Source: BOKV01 sp041397525
GTDB lineage: Bacteria; Pseudomonadota; Alphaproteobacteria; Rhizobiales; Rhizobiaceae
Assembly: GCA_041397525.1 (NCBI GenBank)
Contig: JAWKWL010000003.1
Span: forward strand, 62,001 to 126,000
Direction: 5' to 3'
Length of the DNA stretch: 64,000 bases
The notes under the pieces were generated by a model, which made no database searches, had not been told where the DNA came from, and was given only the letters and a program-made list of their open reading frames with translations. A program made the translations under genes and the position numbers. Shown here piece after piece: positions 26,530-36,064 of the stretch. Every line of letters starts with the position of its first letter. Positions within the stretch are counted from its first letter, which is position 1.

Positions 26530-26584
26530 GGGCTGGCAGCAGTGTCTGCGAGAAGAGCCCATTCGTTCAAGGCAGAGACCAGAC

Positions 26585-27970
26585 ATGAGCCATCCTGACT
26601 TCGCCACGCGCGCCAGCGCCTCCCTTCCCGTTCATCTTGTTGGGCGCGACGCGCTGAAGGACTCGAACAATCCGATCCCCGGATTTGCAGTGGAATGGGC
26701 TGGCAAGACCGGTTTCATCGGAAAGAAAGGAACGCTTTGCCTGGTTCCGGATGCAAGCGAAGCAGGACAACCTGTCGCCTGCGCGCTTTTTGGAATGGGC
26801 GATGATCCCCTGGCGCTTGACGTCGGCCGCCTGCCGCGTCTGCTGCCTGCAGGGAACTGGCACATTGCCTCAGGCGCGAGTGATGTGACGCTGGCAAGCC
26901 TTGGCTGGTTGCTTGGCTCTTATCGTTATGACCGCTATCGCAAGGCTCAGCCGTGGAAAGCGCAACTTGTACCGGCTGCCGATATTGACGCCGATGCCCT
27001 GTCCAGGATTGCCGGTTCGGTATTCCTCGCGCGCGACCTCATCAACACGCCTACCAATGATCTGGGCCCTGCCGAGCTGGAAGACGCGATCCGCAAACTG
27101 GCTGGCGGGTTCAAGGCCAGGGTTACCTCCATTGTTGGCGACAAGTTGCTCGAGAAGAACTTTCCGATGGTGCATGCGGTCGGGCGTGCCAGTGCCAGTG
27201 CCCCGCGCATTGTCGAATTCAAATGGGGCAGGGCATCGGACCCGAAGGTTACCCTGGTCGGAAAGGGCGTTTGCTTTGATTCAGGCGGTCTCAACATCAA
27301 GCCCGGCGACAGTATGGCGCTGATGAAAAAGGACATGGGAGGTGCTGCCAATGTGCTCGCGCTTGCCAGCATGATCATGTCAGCAAGGCTGCCCGTACGC
27401 CTGCGTGTCATCATTGCGGCGGTGGAAAATTCGATTTCAGCAAATGCCTTCCGCCCGGGCGACATTCTCAACAGCCGCAAGGGCACCACCGTCGAGATTG
27501 GCAACACCGATGCGGAGGGCAGGCTCATTCTTGGTGATGCCCTGGCCTGGGGCGACGAGGATGCGCCGGAAATCATGATCGACATGGCGACGTTGACTGG
27601 CGCTGCCCGCATCGCGCTCGGACCCGACCTGCCAGCCATGTTCACCGATGATGACAGCTTCGCGACCGACATGATGACGGCCGGTTCGGCGGTGGAAGAC
27701 CCGGTCTGGCGCTTGCCGCTGTGGAAAGGCTATCGTCCCGGTCTTTCATCCAACATCGCGGACATTTCCCATATCGGCAAGGGACCACAAGGCGGGTCGA
27801 TCACCGCAGCACTTTTCCTGCAGCACTTTGTTGCAAAGTCCGGAACCTGGGCCCATTTCGACATCTTCGCCTGGGCAGCTGCCGAGAAACCTTCCTGTCC
27901 GATCGGAGGCGAAGCACAGGCAGTGCGGGCAATCTTCGAGGTAATGAAAGCCAGATATCCTGCAAGCTGA
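26585..27970 (+). CDS. Leucyl aminopeptidase family protein (M17)
   Basis: A 461-residue cytosolic metallopeptidase that removes N-terminal residues from peptides. The catalytic domain is intact: K227 and D232 in GKGVCFDSGG, KKDMGGAA (248-255) and the signature NTDAEGRL (307-314) with D309, E311 and R313. The N-terminal domain is the more divergent PepB-like type rather than PepA. It precedes the MarR and NlpC/P60 genes on the same strand by about 80 bases. Confidence 0.92.
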   Translation: MSHPDFATRASASLPVHLVGRDALKDSNNPIPGFAVEWAGKTGFIGKKGTLCLVPDASEAGQPVACALFGMGDDPLALDVGRLPRLLPAGNWHIASGASDVTLASLGWLLGSYRYDRYRKAQPWKAQLVPAADIDADALSRIAGSVFLARDLINTPTNDLGPAELEDAIRKLAGGFKARVTSIVGDKLLEKNFPMVHAVGRASASAPRIVEFKWGRASDPKVTLVGKGVCFDSGGLNIKPGDSMALMKKDMGGAANVLALASMIMSARLPVRLRVIIAAVENSISANAFRPGDILNSRKGTTVEIGNTDAEGRLILGDALAWGDEDAPEIMIDMATLTGAARIALGPDLPAMFTDDDSFATDMMTAGSAVEDPVWRLPLWKGYRPGLSSNIADISHIGKGPQGGSITAALFLQHFVAKSGTWAHFDIFAWAAAEKPSCPIGGEAQAVRAIFEVMKARYPAS

Positions 27971-28048
27971 CCAGCCGATACTTGCACTTTCCGTTTCGCC
28001 ATGGCTAAATGATACGGCTGCGAAACGAATTGGTGCGCGGGACTGGCG

Positions 28049-28399
28049 ATGGCTATTGATCTAAAGGCCGAGCAGGCCCTCAAACTCTGGCAGGAAGTCT
28101 CCATGGCGATGGTTCACGGCAATGAGCCTGACCTGACCTTGCGCCAGTTCACCATTTTGTTGACAGTTTATCTGGAACCGCCGCCGCATACGGTGCGTGG
28201 TCTCGCAATGCGCCTGGGTGTCACCAAGCCTGTCATAACCCGTGCCCTTGACACCATGGGCGCCCTCAAACTTCTCAAGCGGCGGCGCGACGAGCGTGAC
28301 CGGCGCAATGTGATCATCCAGCGTACGGTCGAAGGCTCGGTATTCCTGGAGGCCTTTGCCGACACCGTCCGCACAAAGGCCAGGGATTTGCCACGTTGA
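28049..28399 (+). CDS. MarR family transcriptional regulator
   Basis: A 116-residue winged-helix protein. The recognition region is RGLAMRLGVTKPVITRALDTMGALKLLKRRRDERDRRNV (about residues 50-90), with the DERD/R wing motif of MarR proteins. It is shorter than the usual 140-150 residues, mainly at the dimerisation ends. Its stop overlaps the TTG start of the NlpC/P60 gene (TTGA), so the two are coupled. The target genes and ligand are unknown. Confidence 0.82.
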   Translation: MAIDLKAEQALKLWQEVSMAMVHGNEPDLTLRQFTILLTVYLEPPPHTVRGLAMRLGVTKPVITRALDTMGALKLLKRRRDERDRRNVIIQRTVEGSVFLEAFADTVRTKARDLPR

Positions 28400-29280
28400 C
28401 ACCATCGCAGTTACCGGACCTCCATCCGCTCGACCGCAGGCTCAATGCCTGGCGAGACGATCTCGCTGACGCAAGACTTGAGGGCAGGGTGGTTTCGGCA
28501 CGCTTTGTCGAGAGCGAACCCTTTTGGGTGAATGTTCCCGTAGCTGACCTGCGTCGCGAGCCGCGCCACGACTGCGGGATCGACCACCAGTTGCTGGAGG
28601 GCGAAGAGGTCGAGATGTTTGAACAATCGGGCGACTGGGCCTGGATCAGGTCCAGCATTGACGGCTATGTTGGCTGGGTCGCCGCTTCATCCCTGAAACG
28701 TGGAACATTCACCGCGACCCATGGCATTACTGCACCCCGGACTTTTGTCTATCCGGGTGCAGACCTGAAATTTCCGCACCAGCGTGCCCTGTCGATGGGA
28801 AGCCTGGTCAACGTTGTCGCAGAGGAGCAGACGCGCGGCACAAACTATCTGCAACTGGCTGACGGCGGCTTCATCATCGCCCGGCACGCGGCCCCCGCAG
28901 GGCAAATGGCTGACGACTATGTTGCGGTGGCACAGAGCCTGATCCGGACGCCTTATCTTTGGGGTGGCACTTCCGGTTTTGGCATTGATTGTTCAGGTCT
29001 TGTCCAGCTCGCCATGCGCATGTGCGGCAGGACGGTGCTGCGCGATTCAGACATGCAGGCTGCATCCATCGGCAAGGAGATTGACCCGGGAAGCAACTGG
29101 TCAAACCTGCAACGCGGCGACCTAGTGTTTTGGAAAGGGCATGTCGCGATTGTCGAAGGCGAGGGAATGTTGCTGCATGCCAACGGCAATACGATGGATG
29201 TGACCAGCGAACCGCTAGTGGCGGCAATTGAGCGGATCGAGCGGCTCTATGCTTTGCCGATCGGTTGCCGTCGGCCCTGA
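28396..29280 (+). CDS. NlpC/P60 family cell-wall hydrolase with SH3 domains
   Basis: A 294-residue cysteine peptidase of the peptidoglycan gamma-D-glutamyl-diamino acid endopeptidase type. Two SH3-like regions (about 40-100 and 110-165) precede the NlpC/P60 domain, with nucleophile C199 in FGIDCSGLVQ and histidines H249 (GHVAIV) and H261 (LLHANG). The start is TTG, overlapping the marR-like stop. I see no signal peptide, so it may act on recycled cytoplasmic muropeptides, like YkfC-type enzymes; this is inference. Confidence 0.88.
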   Translation: MTPSQLPDLHPLDRRLNAWRDDLADARLEGRVVSARFVESEPFWVNVPVADLRREPRHDCGIDHQLLEGEEVEMFEQSGDWAWIRSSIDGYVGWVAASSLKRGTFTATHGITAPRTFVYPGADLKFPHQRALSMGSLVNVVAEEQTRGTNYLQLADGGFIIARHAAPAGQMADDYVAVAQSLIRTPYLWGGTSGFGIDCSGLVQLAMRMCGRTVLRDSDMQAASIGKEIDPGSNWSNLQRGDLVFWKGHVAIVEGEGMLLHANGNTMDVTSEPLVAAIERIERLYALPIGCRRP

Positions 29281-29295
29281 TTTTCTGCCGGTTCT

Positions 29296-30255
29296 TCAGT
29301 ACCCGGCCTTGCGGTCCACAACATCGCTGAAAGGTTCGCCACGCTCGTGGTTCTGCATTTGTGCCAGCATTTGTGGAACAAGATGACGCGGGTCCGACAC
29401 GGCTGCCGCGTGCGGGGTTACGAACACGCGGGGATGATCCCATAGCGGACTGTCGACCGGCAATGGCTCTGTCTCGAACACATCAAGGCTTGCTGCCATC
29501 AGCTCGCCATTGCCCAGTGCTGCAAGGATGTCGCTCTCCACCTGCAATCCGCCACGCCCCGCATTGATGAGAACGGCTCCGCCAAGTGGTGTCCTGCGCT
29601 TGAGTTTTGCCAGCAGCGCAGCGTTGATGATGCCATGTGTAGCCTCCGTCAGCGGCAGCAGCACGACGACGATATCGCTCTTGCCCAGCATGTCGTTGAG
29701 GCCCATTTCACCATGATGGCAGTCAACGCCTGCCACAGACTTCGGCGAACGGCTCCAGCCGGCCACGTTGAAGCCGAGCATTTGAAGCTTTGTCGCCGCG
29801 TCGCAGCCAAGCACCCCAAGCCCCATGATCCCGACCGTCAGGTCGCGTGCTGACGGTTGCCCGCCCTCATGCCAGATTTTTGCCTTCTGTTGCGCCCGAT
29901 AGATATTGCCTTGCCGCAAATGGTCCAGAACCTGCCAGACCACATATTCACTCATCCGCATGGTCAGGTCATCGGCAACAATGCGCACGATGGGTACGTC
30001 AGGCAACTTGTCGTCACGGAAGATGTGGTCGACACCGGCACCCAGAGAAAAGATTGCTTCGAGGTTTGGCAGGTTGGCCAGAATGCCGGAAGGCTGTTTC
30101 CAGACGACTGCGTAACGGATCGAGGGATCGTTGCTGCCATCGGGTTCAAGCGCCACTGCGCGTGCGGGAGCATGTGCCCTGAACTGGTCCACCCAATTTG
30201 ACGGGTCCCATCCCGTCACTGACATCAGGATCCGGTTTGCCTTTGTCGAACTCAT
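29296..30255 (-). CDS. ghrA: 2-hydroxyacid dehydrogenase, GhrA-like
   Basis: A 319-residue D-2-hydroxyacid dehydrogenase of the glyoxylate/hydroxypyruvate reductase A type. It has the Rossmann motif VGIMGLGVLG (141-150), and the catalytic residues R234 (NAGRGG), E263 (ETEPLP) and H282 (TPHAA). It probably reduces glyoxylate or hydroxypyruvate with NADPH. Its ATG overlaps the yejF stop (ATGA), so it ends the peptide-transporter operon, although a metabolic link is not evident. Confidence 0.88.
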   Translation of the reverse strand: MSSTKANRILMSVTGWDPSNWVDQFRAHAPARAVALEPDGSNDPSIRYAVVWKQPSGILANLPNLEAIFSLGAGVDHIFRDDKLPDVPIVRIVADDLTMRMSEYVVWQVLDHLRQGNIYRAQQKAKIWHEGGQPSARDLTVGIMGLGVLGCDAATKLQMLGFNVAGWSRSPKSVAGVDCHHGEMGLNDMLGKSDIVVVLLPLTEATHGIINAALLAKLKRRTPLGGAVLINAGRGGLQVESDILAALGNGELMAASLDVFETEPLPVDSPLWDHPRVFVTPHAAAVSDPRHLVPQMLAQMQNHERGEPFSDVVDRKAGY

Positions 30256-31883
30256 TGGCTCACGACTCCTGCTGGGGCGGTCTTAAGTTCAAATGCAGCT
30301 GCAATCAGTGCCTTGGTGTAGTCGGTCTGCGGAGCATCGAATATCTGGTCAGCAGTTCCGCTCTCCACCACCTTGCCGTTGCGCATGACGATTACCTCAT
30401 TGGCAAGCGCACGCACCACCTTCAGGTCATGGCTGATGAACATGTAGGCTAGGTTATGTCGTTGCTGCAGTTCGCGCAGCAAATCGACCACCTGTGCCTG
30501 CACGCTCATGTCTAGCGCGGAAGTCGGTTCGTCGAGCATGATGAAACGCGGCTCCAGTACCAGGGCGCGGGCAATGGCAATACGCTGGCGCTGCCCCCCC
30601 GAGAACTCATGGGGATAGCGGTGCCGGGTTTCTGGGTCGAGCCCGGTTTCGGCGAGGGCTGCGCAGACTTTTGCATCCCTTTCGCTTGCAGAAATATCCG
30701 GCTGGTGAACCCGCAAGCCTTCCGCAACGATCTCGGCAATTGACATGCGTGGACTGAGTGACCCGAACGGGTCCTGAAACACCACTTGCATTTCCCGTCG
30801 CAGCGGTCGCATCTGCTTGAAGCTGTTGCCGTCAATGCGCTTGCCGCGAAACGTGATTGCACCGGTAGAAGAAATCAGCCTTGTGAGCGCCAGACCGAGC
30901 GTGGTCTTGCCGGAACCTGATTCGCCAACAATTCCGATTGTCTGGCCGGCACGAATGTTGACATCAATGCCGTCAACAGCCTTCACATGGTCAACCGTCT
31001 TGCGCAGGAAGCCGCGCTTGATTGGAAACCAGACCTTGATGTCATCGCCCTTCAGCACGACTTCCGCGCCCGGATTTAACGCCGGTGCCTTGCCTTTCGG
31101 TTCGGCTGAAAGCAGGTGGCGGGTATATTCGTGCTGCGGATCACTGAACAGCTTCTCTGTTTCGCCATGTTCAACAATCCTGCCACCCTGCATGACGCAG
31201 GTTCGATCAGCGATGCGGCGCACTATGCCGAGATCATGCGTGATGAACAGCATCGACATGCCGCGCTCGGACTGCAGCTTCTCAAGCAGTTCGAGGATTT
31301 GCGCCTGTACAGTCACATCAAGCGCCGTCGTCGGCTCGTCGGCAATGAGCAGCTCGGGATCATTGGCAAGTGCCATGGCAATCATCACGCGCTGACGCTG
31401 GCCGCCGGACAACTGGTGCGGATAGGCATCCAGGCGTTTTTCCGGATCACGAATACCGACCTGCCGCATCAGTTCGAGCGTCCGCTCGCGTGCCTTCGGA
31501 CCCCGCATGCCCCGATGCACCTCAAGGATTTCACCGATCTGCCGCTCGATGGAATGCAGCGGATTGAGCGAGGTCATCGGCTCCTGGAAGATCATCGTGA
31601 TGTCATTGCCGCGTACGCGCCGCAGATCGTTTTCGTCTCCGTCGAGCAGGTTTTCGCCCTTGAAGAGGATCGATCCGGACGGATGGCTCGCTGGTGGATA
31701 GGGCAGCAGTTTCAGCACGGACAGGGCAGTCACTGACTTGCCCGATCCTGACTCGCCAACGAGTGCGACCGTCTCGCCCTTGCCAATGTCGAATGAGACA
31801 TGGTCAACGGCAAGATTGGTGTTGCCGCCCTGGGTGAAGGCAACCGACAGGTCTCGAATTTGGAGAATGGGTTCGCTGCTCAC
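30252..31883 (-). CDS. yejF: Peptide ABC transporter ATPase with two nucleotide-binding domains (YejF)
   Basis: A 543-residue protein fusing two ABC ATPase domains. Domain 1 has Walker A GESGSGKS (43-50), signature LSGGQRQR (158-165) and Walker B LLIADEPTTALD; domain 2 has GESGSGKT (320-327), FSGGQRQR and FIMLDEPTSALD. It powers the YejBE permease. I chose the GTG at 31883, with GGGGAA upstream and clear of the yejE stop; an ATG at 31928 would overlap yejE by 35 bases. Confidence 0.93.
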   Translation of the reverse strand: MSSEPILQIRDLSVAFTQGGNTNLAVDHVSFDIGKGETVALVGESGSGKSVTALSVLKLLPYPPASHPSGSILFKGENLLDGDENDLRRVRGNDITMIFQEPMTSLNPLHSIERQIGEILEVHRGMRGPKARERTLELMRQVGIRDPEKRLDAYPHQLSGGQRQRVMIAMALANDPELLIADEPTTALDVTVQAQILELLEKLQSERGMSMLFITHDLGIVRRIADRTCVMQGGRIVEHGETEKLFSDPQHEYTRHLLSAEPKGKAPALNPGAEVVLKGDDIKVWFPIKRGFLRKTVDHVKAVDGIDVNIRAGQTIGIVGESGSGKTTLGLALTRLISSTGAITFRGKRIDGNSFKQMRPLRREMQVVFQDPFGSLSPRMSIAEIVAEGLRVHQPDISASERDAKVCAALAETGLDPETRHRYPHEFSGGQRQRIAIARALVLEPRFIMLDEPTSALDMSVQAQVVDLLRELQQRHNLAYMFISHDLKVVRALANEVIVMRNGKVVESGTADQIFDAPQTDYTKALIAAAFELKTAPAGVVSQ

Positions 31884-31893
31884 TTCCCCGGTC

Positions 31894-33012
31894 CTATTTG
31901 AATGTCTTTCGCGGATCGAAGGCATCACGCGTTGCCTCGCCTACGAAAATCAGCAGCGAGAGCATCAGCGCAATCACGAAGAATCCGCTCAGGCCCAGCC
32001 ATGGTGCCTGCAGGTTGTTGCGGCCCTGCGACAGCATCTCGCCCAGTGATGGAGATCCTGGCGGCATGCCAAGCCCGAGAAAATCGAGCGAGGTCAGCGT
32101 GGTGATCGACCCGTTCAGGATAAAGGGAATGAAAGTCAGCGTTGCCACCATCGCATTGGGCAGCACATGGCGGAACATGATCGGCCAGTTGCCGACACCG
32201 AGCGCGCGCGCGGCATTGACATATTCGAAGTTCCTGGCGCGCAGGAATTCCGCCCGAACAACGCCGACGAAACCAAGCCAGCTGAACAGGAGCATGATGC
32301 CGAGTAGTACCCAGAAACCGGGTGGCAGCACGGCAGCGATGATGAGCAGGATGTAGAGCACCGGCATCGATGACCATATCTCGATGAAGCGCTGGAACAG
32401 CAGATCGACCCATCCGCCGAAATATCCCTGTATCGCACCGGCGGAAACGCCGATCAGCGCCGAGGCTGCCGTAAGGATCAGCCCGAACAGGACCGAAATC
32501 CGGAAGCCGTAGATCGAGCGGGCCAACACGTCTCGTGCCTGGTCATCTGTGCCAAGCCAGTTCCAGTTGCCGAGCGTGCAGGACGGATCGTCAACACCAA
32601 GTGCAAGGTTGCGGCAGCGGTCCTCCCTTGAATAAAGCCATGACGGTTTGGACGGTGCAGGCTCGGGTATCGCATTGTTGACGGTTCGGTAGGAGTAGCG
32701 AACCGGCGGCCACAATGCCCATCCGTTGGCAGCAATCGCTTCTGCAATTTCAGGAATCTTGTAGTCCGTCACCGGCAGGAAGCCGTCGTCGCCCAGGAAG
32801 GTTTCCTCGGGATAATCGGTGAACACCGGCAGATAATAGTCGCCCTTGAACGAAACCAGCATCGGCCGGTCATTGGCGAGGAACTCGGCGAACATCGAAA
32901 GCACAAACAGCACGAGGAATATCCACAGCGACCAGTATCCGCGCCGGTTTGCTTTGAAGTTTTCAAGGCGGCGCTGGTTGATTGCCGTCAGATTGGGCCA
33001 GCCGCCGCTCAT
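31894..33012 (-). CDS. yejE: Peptide ABC transporter permease (YejE)
   Basis: A 372-residue inner-membrane permease of the DppC/OppC group. One N-terminal membrane segment (about 25-45) is followed by a large periplasmic insert (to about 165), as in YejE proteins, then the permease core with five further segments. The EAA-type coupling loop is FLRARNFEYVNAARALGVGN. Its start overlaps the yejB stop as ATGA. Confidence 0.93.
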   Translation of the reverse strand: MSGGWPNLTAINQRRLENFKANRRGYWSLWIFLVLFVLSMFAEFLANDRPMLVSFKGDYYLPVFTDYPEETFLGDDGFLPVTDYKIPEIAEAIAANGWALWPPVRYSYRTVNNAIPEPAPSKPSWLYSREDRCRNLALGVDDPSCTLGNWNWLGTDDQARDVLARSIYGFRISVLFGLILTAASALIGVSAGAIQGYFGGWVDLLFQRFIEIWSSMPVLYILLIIAAVLPPGFWVLLGIMLLFSWLGFVGVVRAEFLRARNFEYVNAARALGVGNWPIMFRHVLPNAMVATLTFIPFILNGSITTLTSLDFLGLGMPPGSPSLGEMLSQGRNNLQAPWLGLSGFFVIALMLSLLIFVGEATRDAFDPRKTFK

Positions 33013-34151
33013 ACCTGCCTCGATTCGAAGTCGATGCGCGGGTCGATCCAAGTATATACAAGGTCGGACAAAAGCCCCACCAGCAGGCCCATCAGCGAGA
33101 AGATGTAAAGCGTGGCAAAAACCACCGGATAATCACGTTCGATGACCGAGCGGTAGCCAAGCAGCCCCAGGCCATCGAGCGAGAAGATGGTCTCGATCAG
33201 CAGCGAGCCGGTGAAGAAGGCAGAGATGAAGGCCCCGGGAAAACCTGCAATGACAATCAGCATCGCATTGCGGAACACATGACCGTAAAGCACGCGGCTT
33301 TCGGTCAGTCCCTTGGCGCGCGCTGTTTGCACATATTGCTTGCGGATTTCATCAAGAAACGAGTTCTTCGTCAGCAGCGTCGTGGTGGCGAAGGAAGAAA
33401 GCACCAGTGCTGTCAGCGGCAGGGTCAGGTGCCAGAAATAATCGGGCGCAACAACTGTTACACATCGCACCAGGTCGAACCGGCTGTCCCACGGCTTGCA
33501 GGTTGCAGATAGCAAACCTTCCGACAACAGCCCGCGCAGAGGAAACCAGTCCCAGTAAGAGCCGCCCGCGAACAGGATGACGAGCAGCACCGCGAACAGG
33601 AAACCCGGTATCGCATAGGCAACGATCACAACGCCGCTGGTCCAGACGTCGAACGAGCTGCCGTCCTTGACGGCCTTGCGGATACCAAGCGGAATGGAAA
33701 TTCCGTAGGAAAGGAAGGTAATCCACAGACCAAGTGAGATCGACACCGGCATTTTCTCGATGATGAGGTCGATCACCGTCACTTTGCGGAAATAGCTCTC
33801 ACCAAAATCAAAACGGATATAGTTCCAGATCATGGTGCCGAAGCGCTCAAGCGGCGGCTTGTCAAAACCGAACTGTTTTTCGAGCTTGGCAATGAATTCC
33901 GGATCAAGGCCCTGTGCACCGCGATATTTGCCCGCGCTTTCGCCTGCATTGTCGAAGCTGTTGTCGCGCGCCATGTCAGAACCGCCACCCGATACCCTGT
34001 CGGTTGCAGACCCCGCCTGGCCGGAAAGCTGGGCAATCACCTGCTCGATCGGACCACCTGGCGCAAACTGGATCACGGCGAACGAAATGGCCATGATGCC
34101 GAGCATTGTCGGGATCATCAGCAGGATTCGTCTTAGGATATAGGCACCCAT
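33009..34151 (-). CDS. yejB: Peptide ABC transporter permease (YejB)
   Basis: A 380-residue permease of the DppB/OppB group. The N-terminus MGAYILRRILLMIPTMLGIM is the first membrane segment; a soluble region with the family's long insert follows, then the permease core with the coupling loop ...YVQTARAKGLTESRVLYGHVFRNAML. It lies 20 bases after the second binding-protein gene. Confidence 0.93.
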   Translation of the reverse strand: MGAYILRRILLMIPTMLGIMAISFAVIQFAPGGPIEQVIAQLSGQAGSATDRVSGGGSDMARDNSFDNAGESAGKYRGAQGLDPEFIAKLEKQFGFDKPPLERFGTMIWNYIRFDFGESYFRKVTVIDLIIEKMPVSISLGLWITFLSYGISIPLGIRKAVKDGSSFDVWTSGVVIVAYAIPGFLFAVLLVILFAGGSYWDWFPLRGLLSEGLLSATCKPWDSRFDLVRCVTVVAPDYFWHLTLPLTALVLSSFATTTLLTKNSFLDEIRKQYVQTARAKGLTESRVLYGHVFRNAMLIVIAGFPGAFISAFFTGSLLIETIFSLDGLGLLGYRSVIERDYPVVFATLYIFSLMGLLVGLLSDLVYTWIDPRIDFESRQV

Positions 34152-34171
34152 GCTGGCGGTTCAGCCCTTCT

Positions 34172-36064
34172 TCATTGCTTCTGGCCGAGTGCTTCGGCCT
34201 TGGCCCGGTCGTACCACCAAAGCCGCTCGACAGGAAAGGCATAGTCCGGTTTCGGTTCCTGCCAGGCAAACATGTCCCACCATGCGACCCGGTGATTCGC
34301 CGCGTGCCAATTTGGAATCCAGAATTGTCCCGCGCGCAAGACCCGGTCGAGCGCCCGCACCGCAGTGACCAGTTCATCGCGCGATTGCGCCCGCTCGACA
34401 GCACCAATCACAGCATCAACAGCGGGGTCGGAAATGCCGGGGTAATTGCTGGAGCCGTTCTGGTTCGCACTTGAAGAATGGAAATATCGTTTCAGCGCCT
34501 CCGCTGTCGGGTTAGCCTCGAACGAGAACGCGAGTCCGACCATGTCGAAATCGAAGGTTTCGATACGTGACTGGAACTGCGAGGGGTCAACAAGACGAAT
34601 ATCGGCTGTGATGCCCATTGTCCGCATGTTCTGTGTATAGGGTCCCAGAATGCGTTCGAAGACCTGAGAGCGGATCAGGATTTCGATTGCCAATTTCTCG
34701 CCGGCGGCATCGACCAGTGCGCCATTGTCCTTGCGCCAGCCTGCTTGCTGGAACAGGGCGTCGGCCTTGCGGAACAGGCTGCGGTCGCGGCCCGAACCAT
34801 CAGTGACATTCTGCATCACCGCTTCGCCAAGAACGGCCGGATCGAGCCGGGCCCGCATCGGTTCCAGCAGCGCCAGTTCGCCGGTATCCGGCAGGCCCGT
34901 GGCTGCCAGGTCAGATTTTTCGAACATCGAATGCGAGCGCGAATAGGCGTCGTAGAACAGGTTCCGATTGGTCCACTCGAAATCAAACAGGGTGGCCAGT
35001 GCCCGCCGGGTCAGCGGATTGGAAAGTTTCGCGCGGCGGGTATTGACGGCCCAGCCCTGTAGCGAGGGCAGTTTCTCCGCGCTGAATTCCGCCTGCTTCA
35101 CACGGCCGTCGCTGACCGCGGGAAAGACGTATTCGGTTGCCCAGACCTTGGATGTGAACTCCTCACGCCAGCGCACTTCCCCTTTCTTGAATGCCTCGAA
35201 CGCGGAAGTCCGCTCCTGAAAGAAATCCACGCGCAACTTGTCGAAATGGTCAATGCCGCTCGCCACAGCGAGGTCTGCCCCCCAGTAATCCTTGCGCCTT
35301 TCATACTCGATGAAAAGTCCTGACTGGAACTTGCCGACCTTGTAGGGACCGGAGCCCGGGATCGGCTCCAGCGCAGTGTCGTCAAATGCGCGTCCGCTGA
35401 ACCACGCCTTGTTGAAGACGGGCGCGGTTGAGGCTATCGCCAGGATTGCCCGGGCCGACTGCTTGCCATTGAAACGCAGCACCACTTCATGGGCACCTGC
35501 AGTCTCTGCCGTTTCCAGATTGGTCAGGTCCAGCGCCAGTTGCGGATGTCCCTTTTCTTTCAGCTGCTGGAGCGAGAATGCCACATCATCGCTGGTCACT
35601 TCGCTGCCATCAGCAAAGCGCGCCTCTGGCCGCAACGCGAACCGGTATTCATTGCGATCCGGCGAAATCGTCACGGTCTTGGCGAGCAGACCGTAAATCG
35701 AGTCCGGCTCGTCCCATGCCTGCGCCATCAGCGTGTCGAAGCACAGTTCCATGCGGGGAGGAGCCTCGCCTTTCAGCACGAAACTGTTCAGCGTGTTGAA
35801 GGTCTGGACATTCTGGTTGAAGGACCAGTTTGAAGGGGAAAAGGCGAACTCGCCACCTTTCGGAGCATCGACGCCATAGCTGAAACGTGCAGCGTCCGGC
35901 CCGTATTTCAGATCGCCAAAGGCCGATAGTCCATGCAGCGCAACCCCGACCGGATTGGATGCCAGCGAAATCTCAGGCCAGGCACCGCCCGCCAGTGCAA
36001 TTGCAGCAGTTGATGATCCCTTCAGGAATTCACGCCTGGTGAAGCGGTTGCAGACCACGCTCAC
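34172..36064 (-). CDS. Family 5 peptide-binding protein with Tat signal (second YejA-like)
   Basis: A 630-residue extracellular solute-binding protein (SBP_bac_5). The N-terminus has a twin-arginine signal, T-R-R-E-F-L-K at residues 9-15 followed by a hydrophobic stretch ending near ISLAS, so it should be exported folded by Tat. The start is the GTG that overlaps the upstream stop (GTGA) and has GGGGGG seven bases before it. It is paralogous to the protein encoded just upstream (compare HGLSAFGDLKYGPDAARFSYGVDAPKGG with GTLIGKLKYGADFSHYDHVNVDAPKGG). Ligands are probably peptides. Confidence 0.9.
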   Translation of the reverse strand: MSVVCNRFTRREFLKGSSTAAIALAGGAWPEISLASNPVGVALHGLSAFGDLKYGPDAARFSYGVDAPKGGEFAFSPSNWSFNQNVQTFNTLNSFVLKGEAPPRMELCFDTLMAQAWDEPDSIYGLLAKTVTISPDRNEYRFALRPEARFADGSEVTSDDVAFSLQQLKEKGHPQLALDLTNLETAETAGAHEVVLRFNGKQSARAILAIASTAPVFNKAWFSGRAFDDTALEPIPGSGPYKVGKFQSGLFIEYERRKDYWGADLAVASGIDHFDKLRVDFFQERTSAFEAFKKGEVRWREEFTSKVWATEYVFPAVSDGRVKQAEFSAEKLPSLQGWAVNTRRAKLSNPLTRRALATLFDFEWTNRNLFYDAYSRSHSMFEKSDLAATGLPDTGELALLEPMRARLDPAVLGEAVMQNVTDGSGRDRSLFRKADALFQQAGWRKDNGALVDAAGEKLAIEILIRSQVFERILGPYTQNMRTMGITADIRLVDPSQFQSRIETFDFDMVGLAFSFEANPTAEALKRYFHSSSANQNGSSNYPGISDPAVDAVIGAVERAQSRDELVTAVRALDRVLRAGQFWIPNWHAANHRVAWWDMFAWQEPKPDYAFPVERLWWYDRAKAEALGQKQ

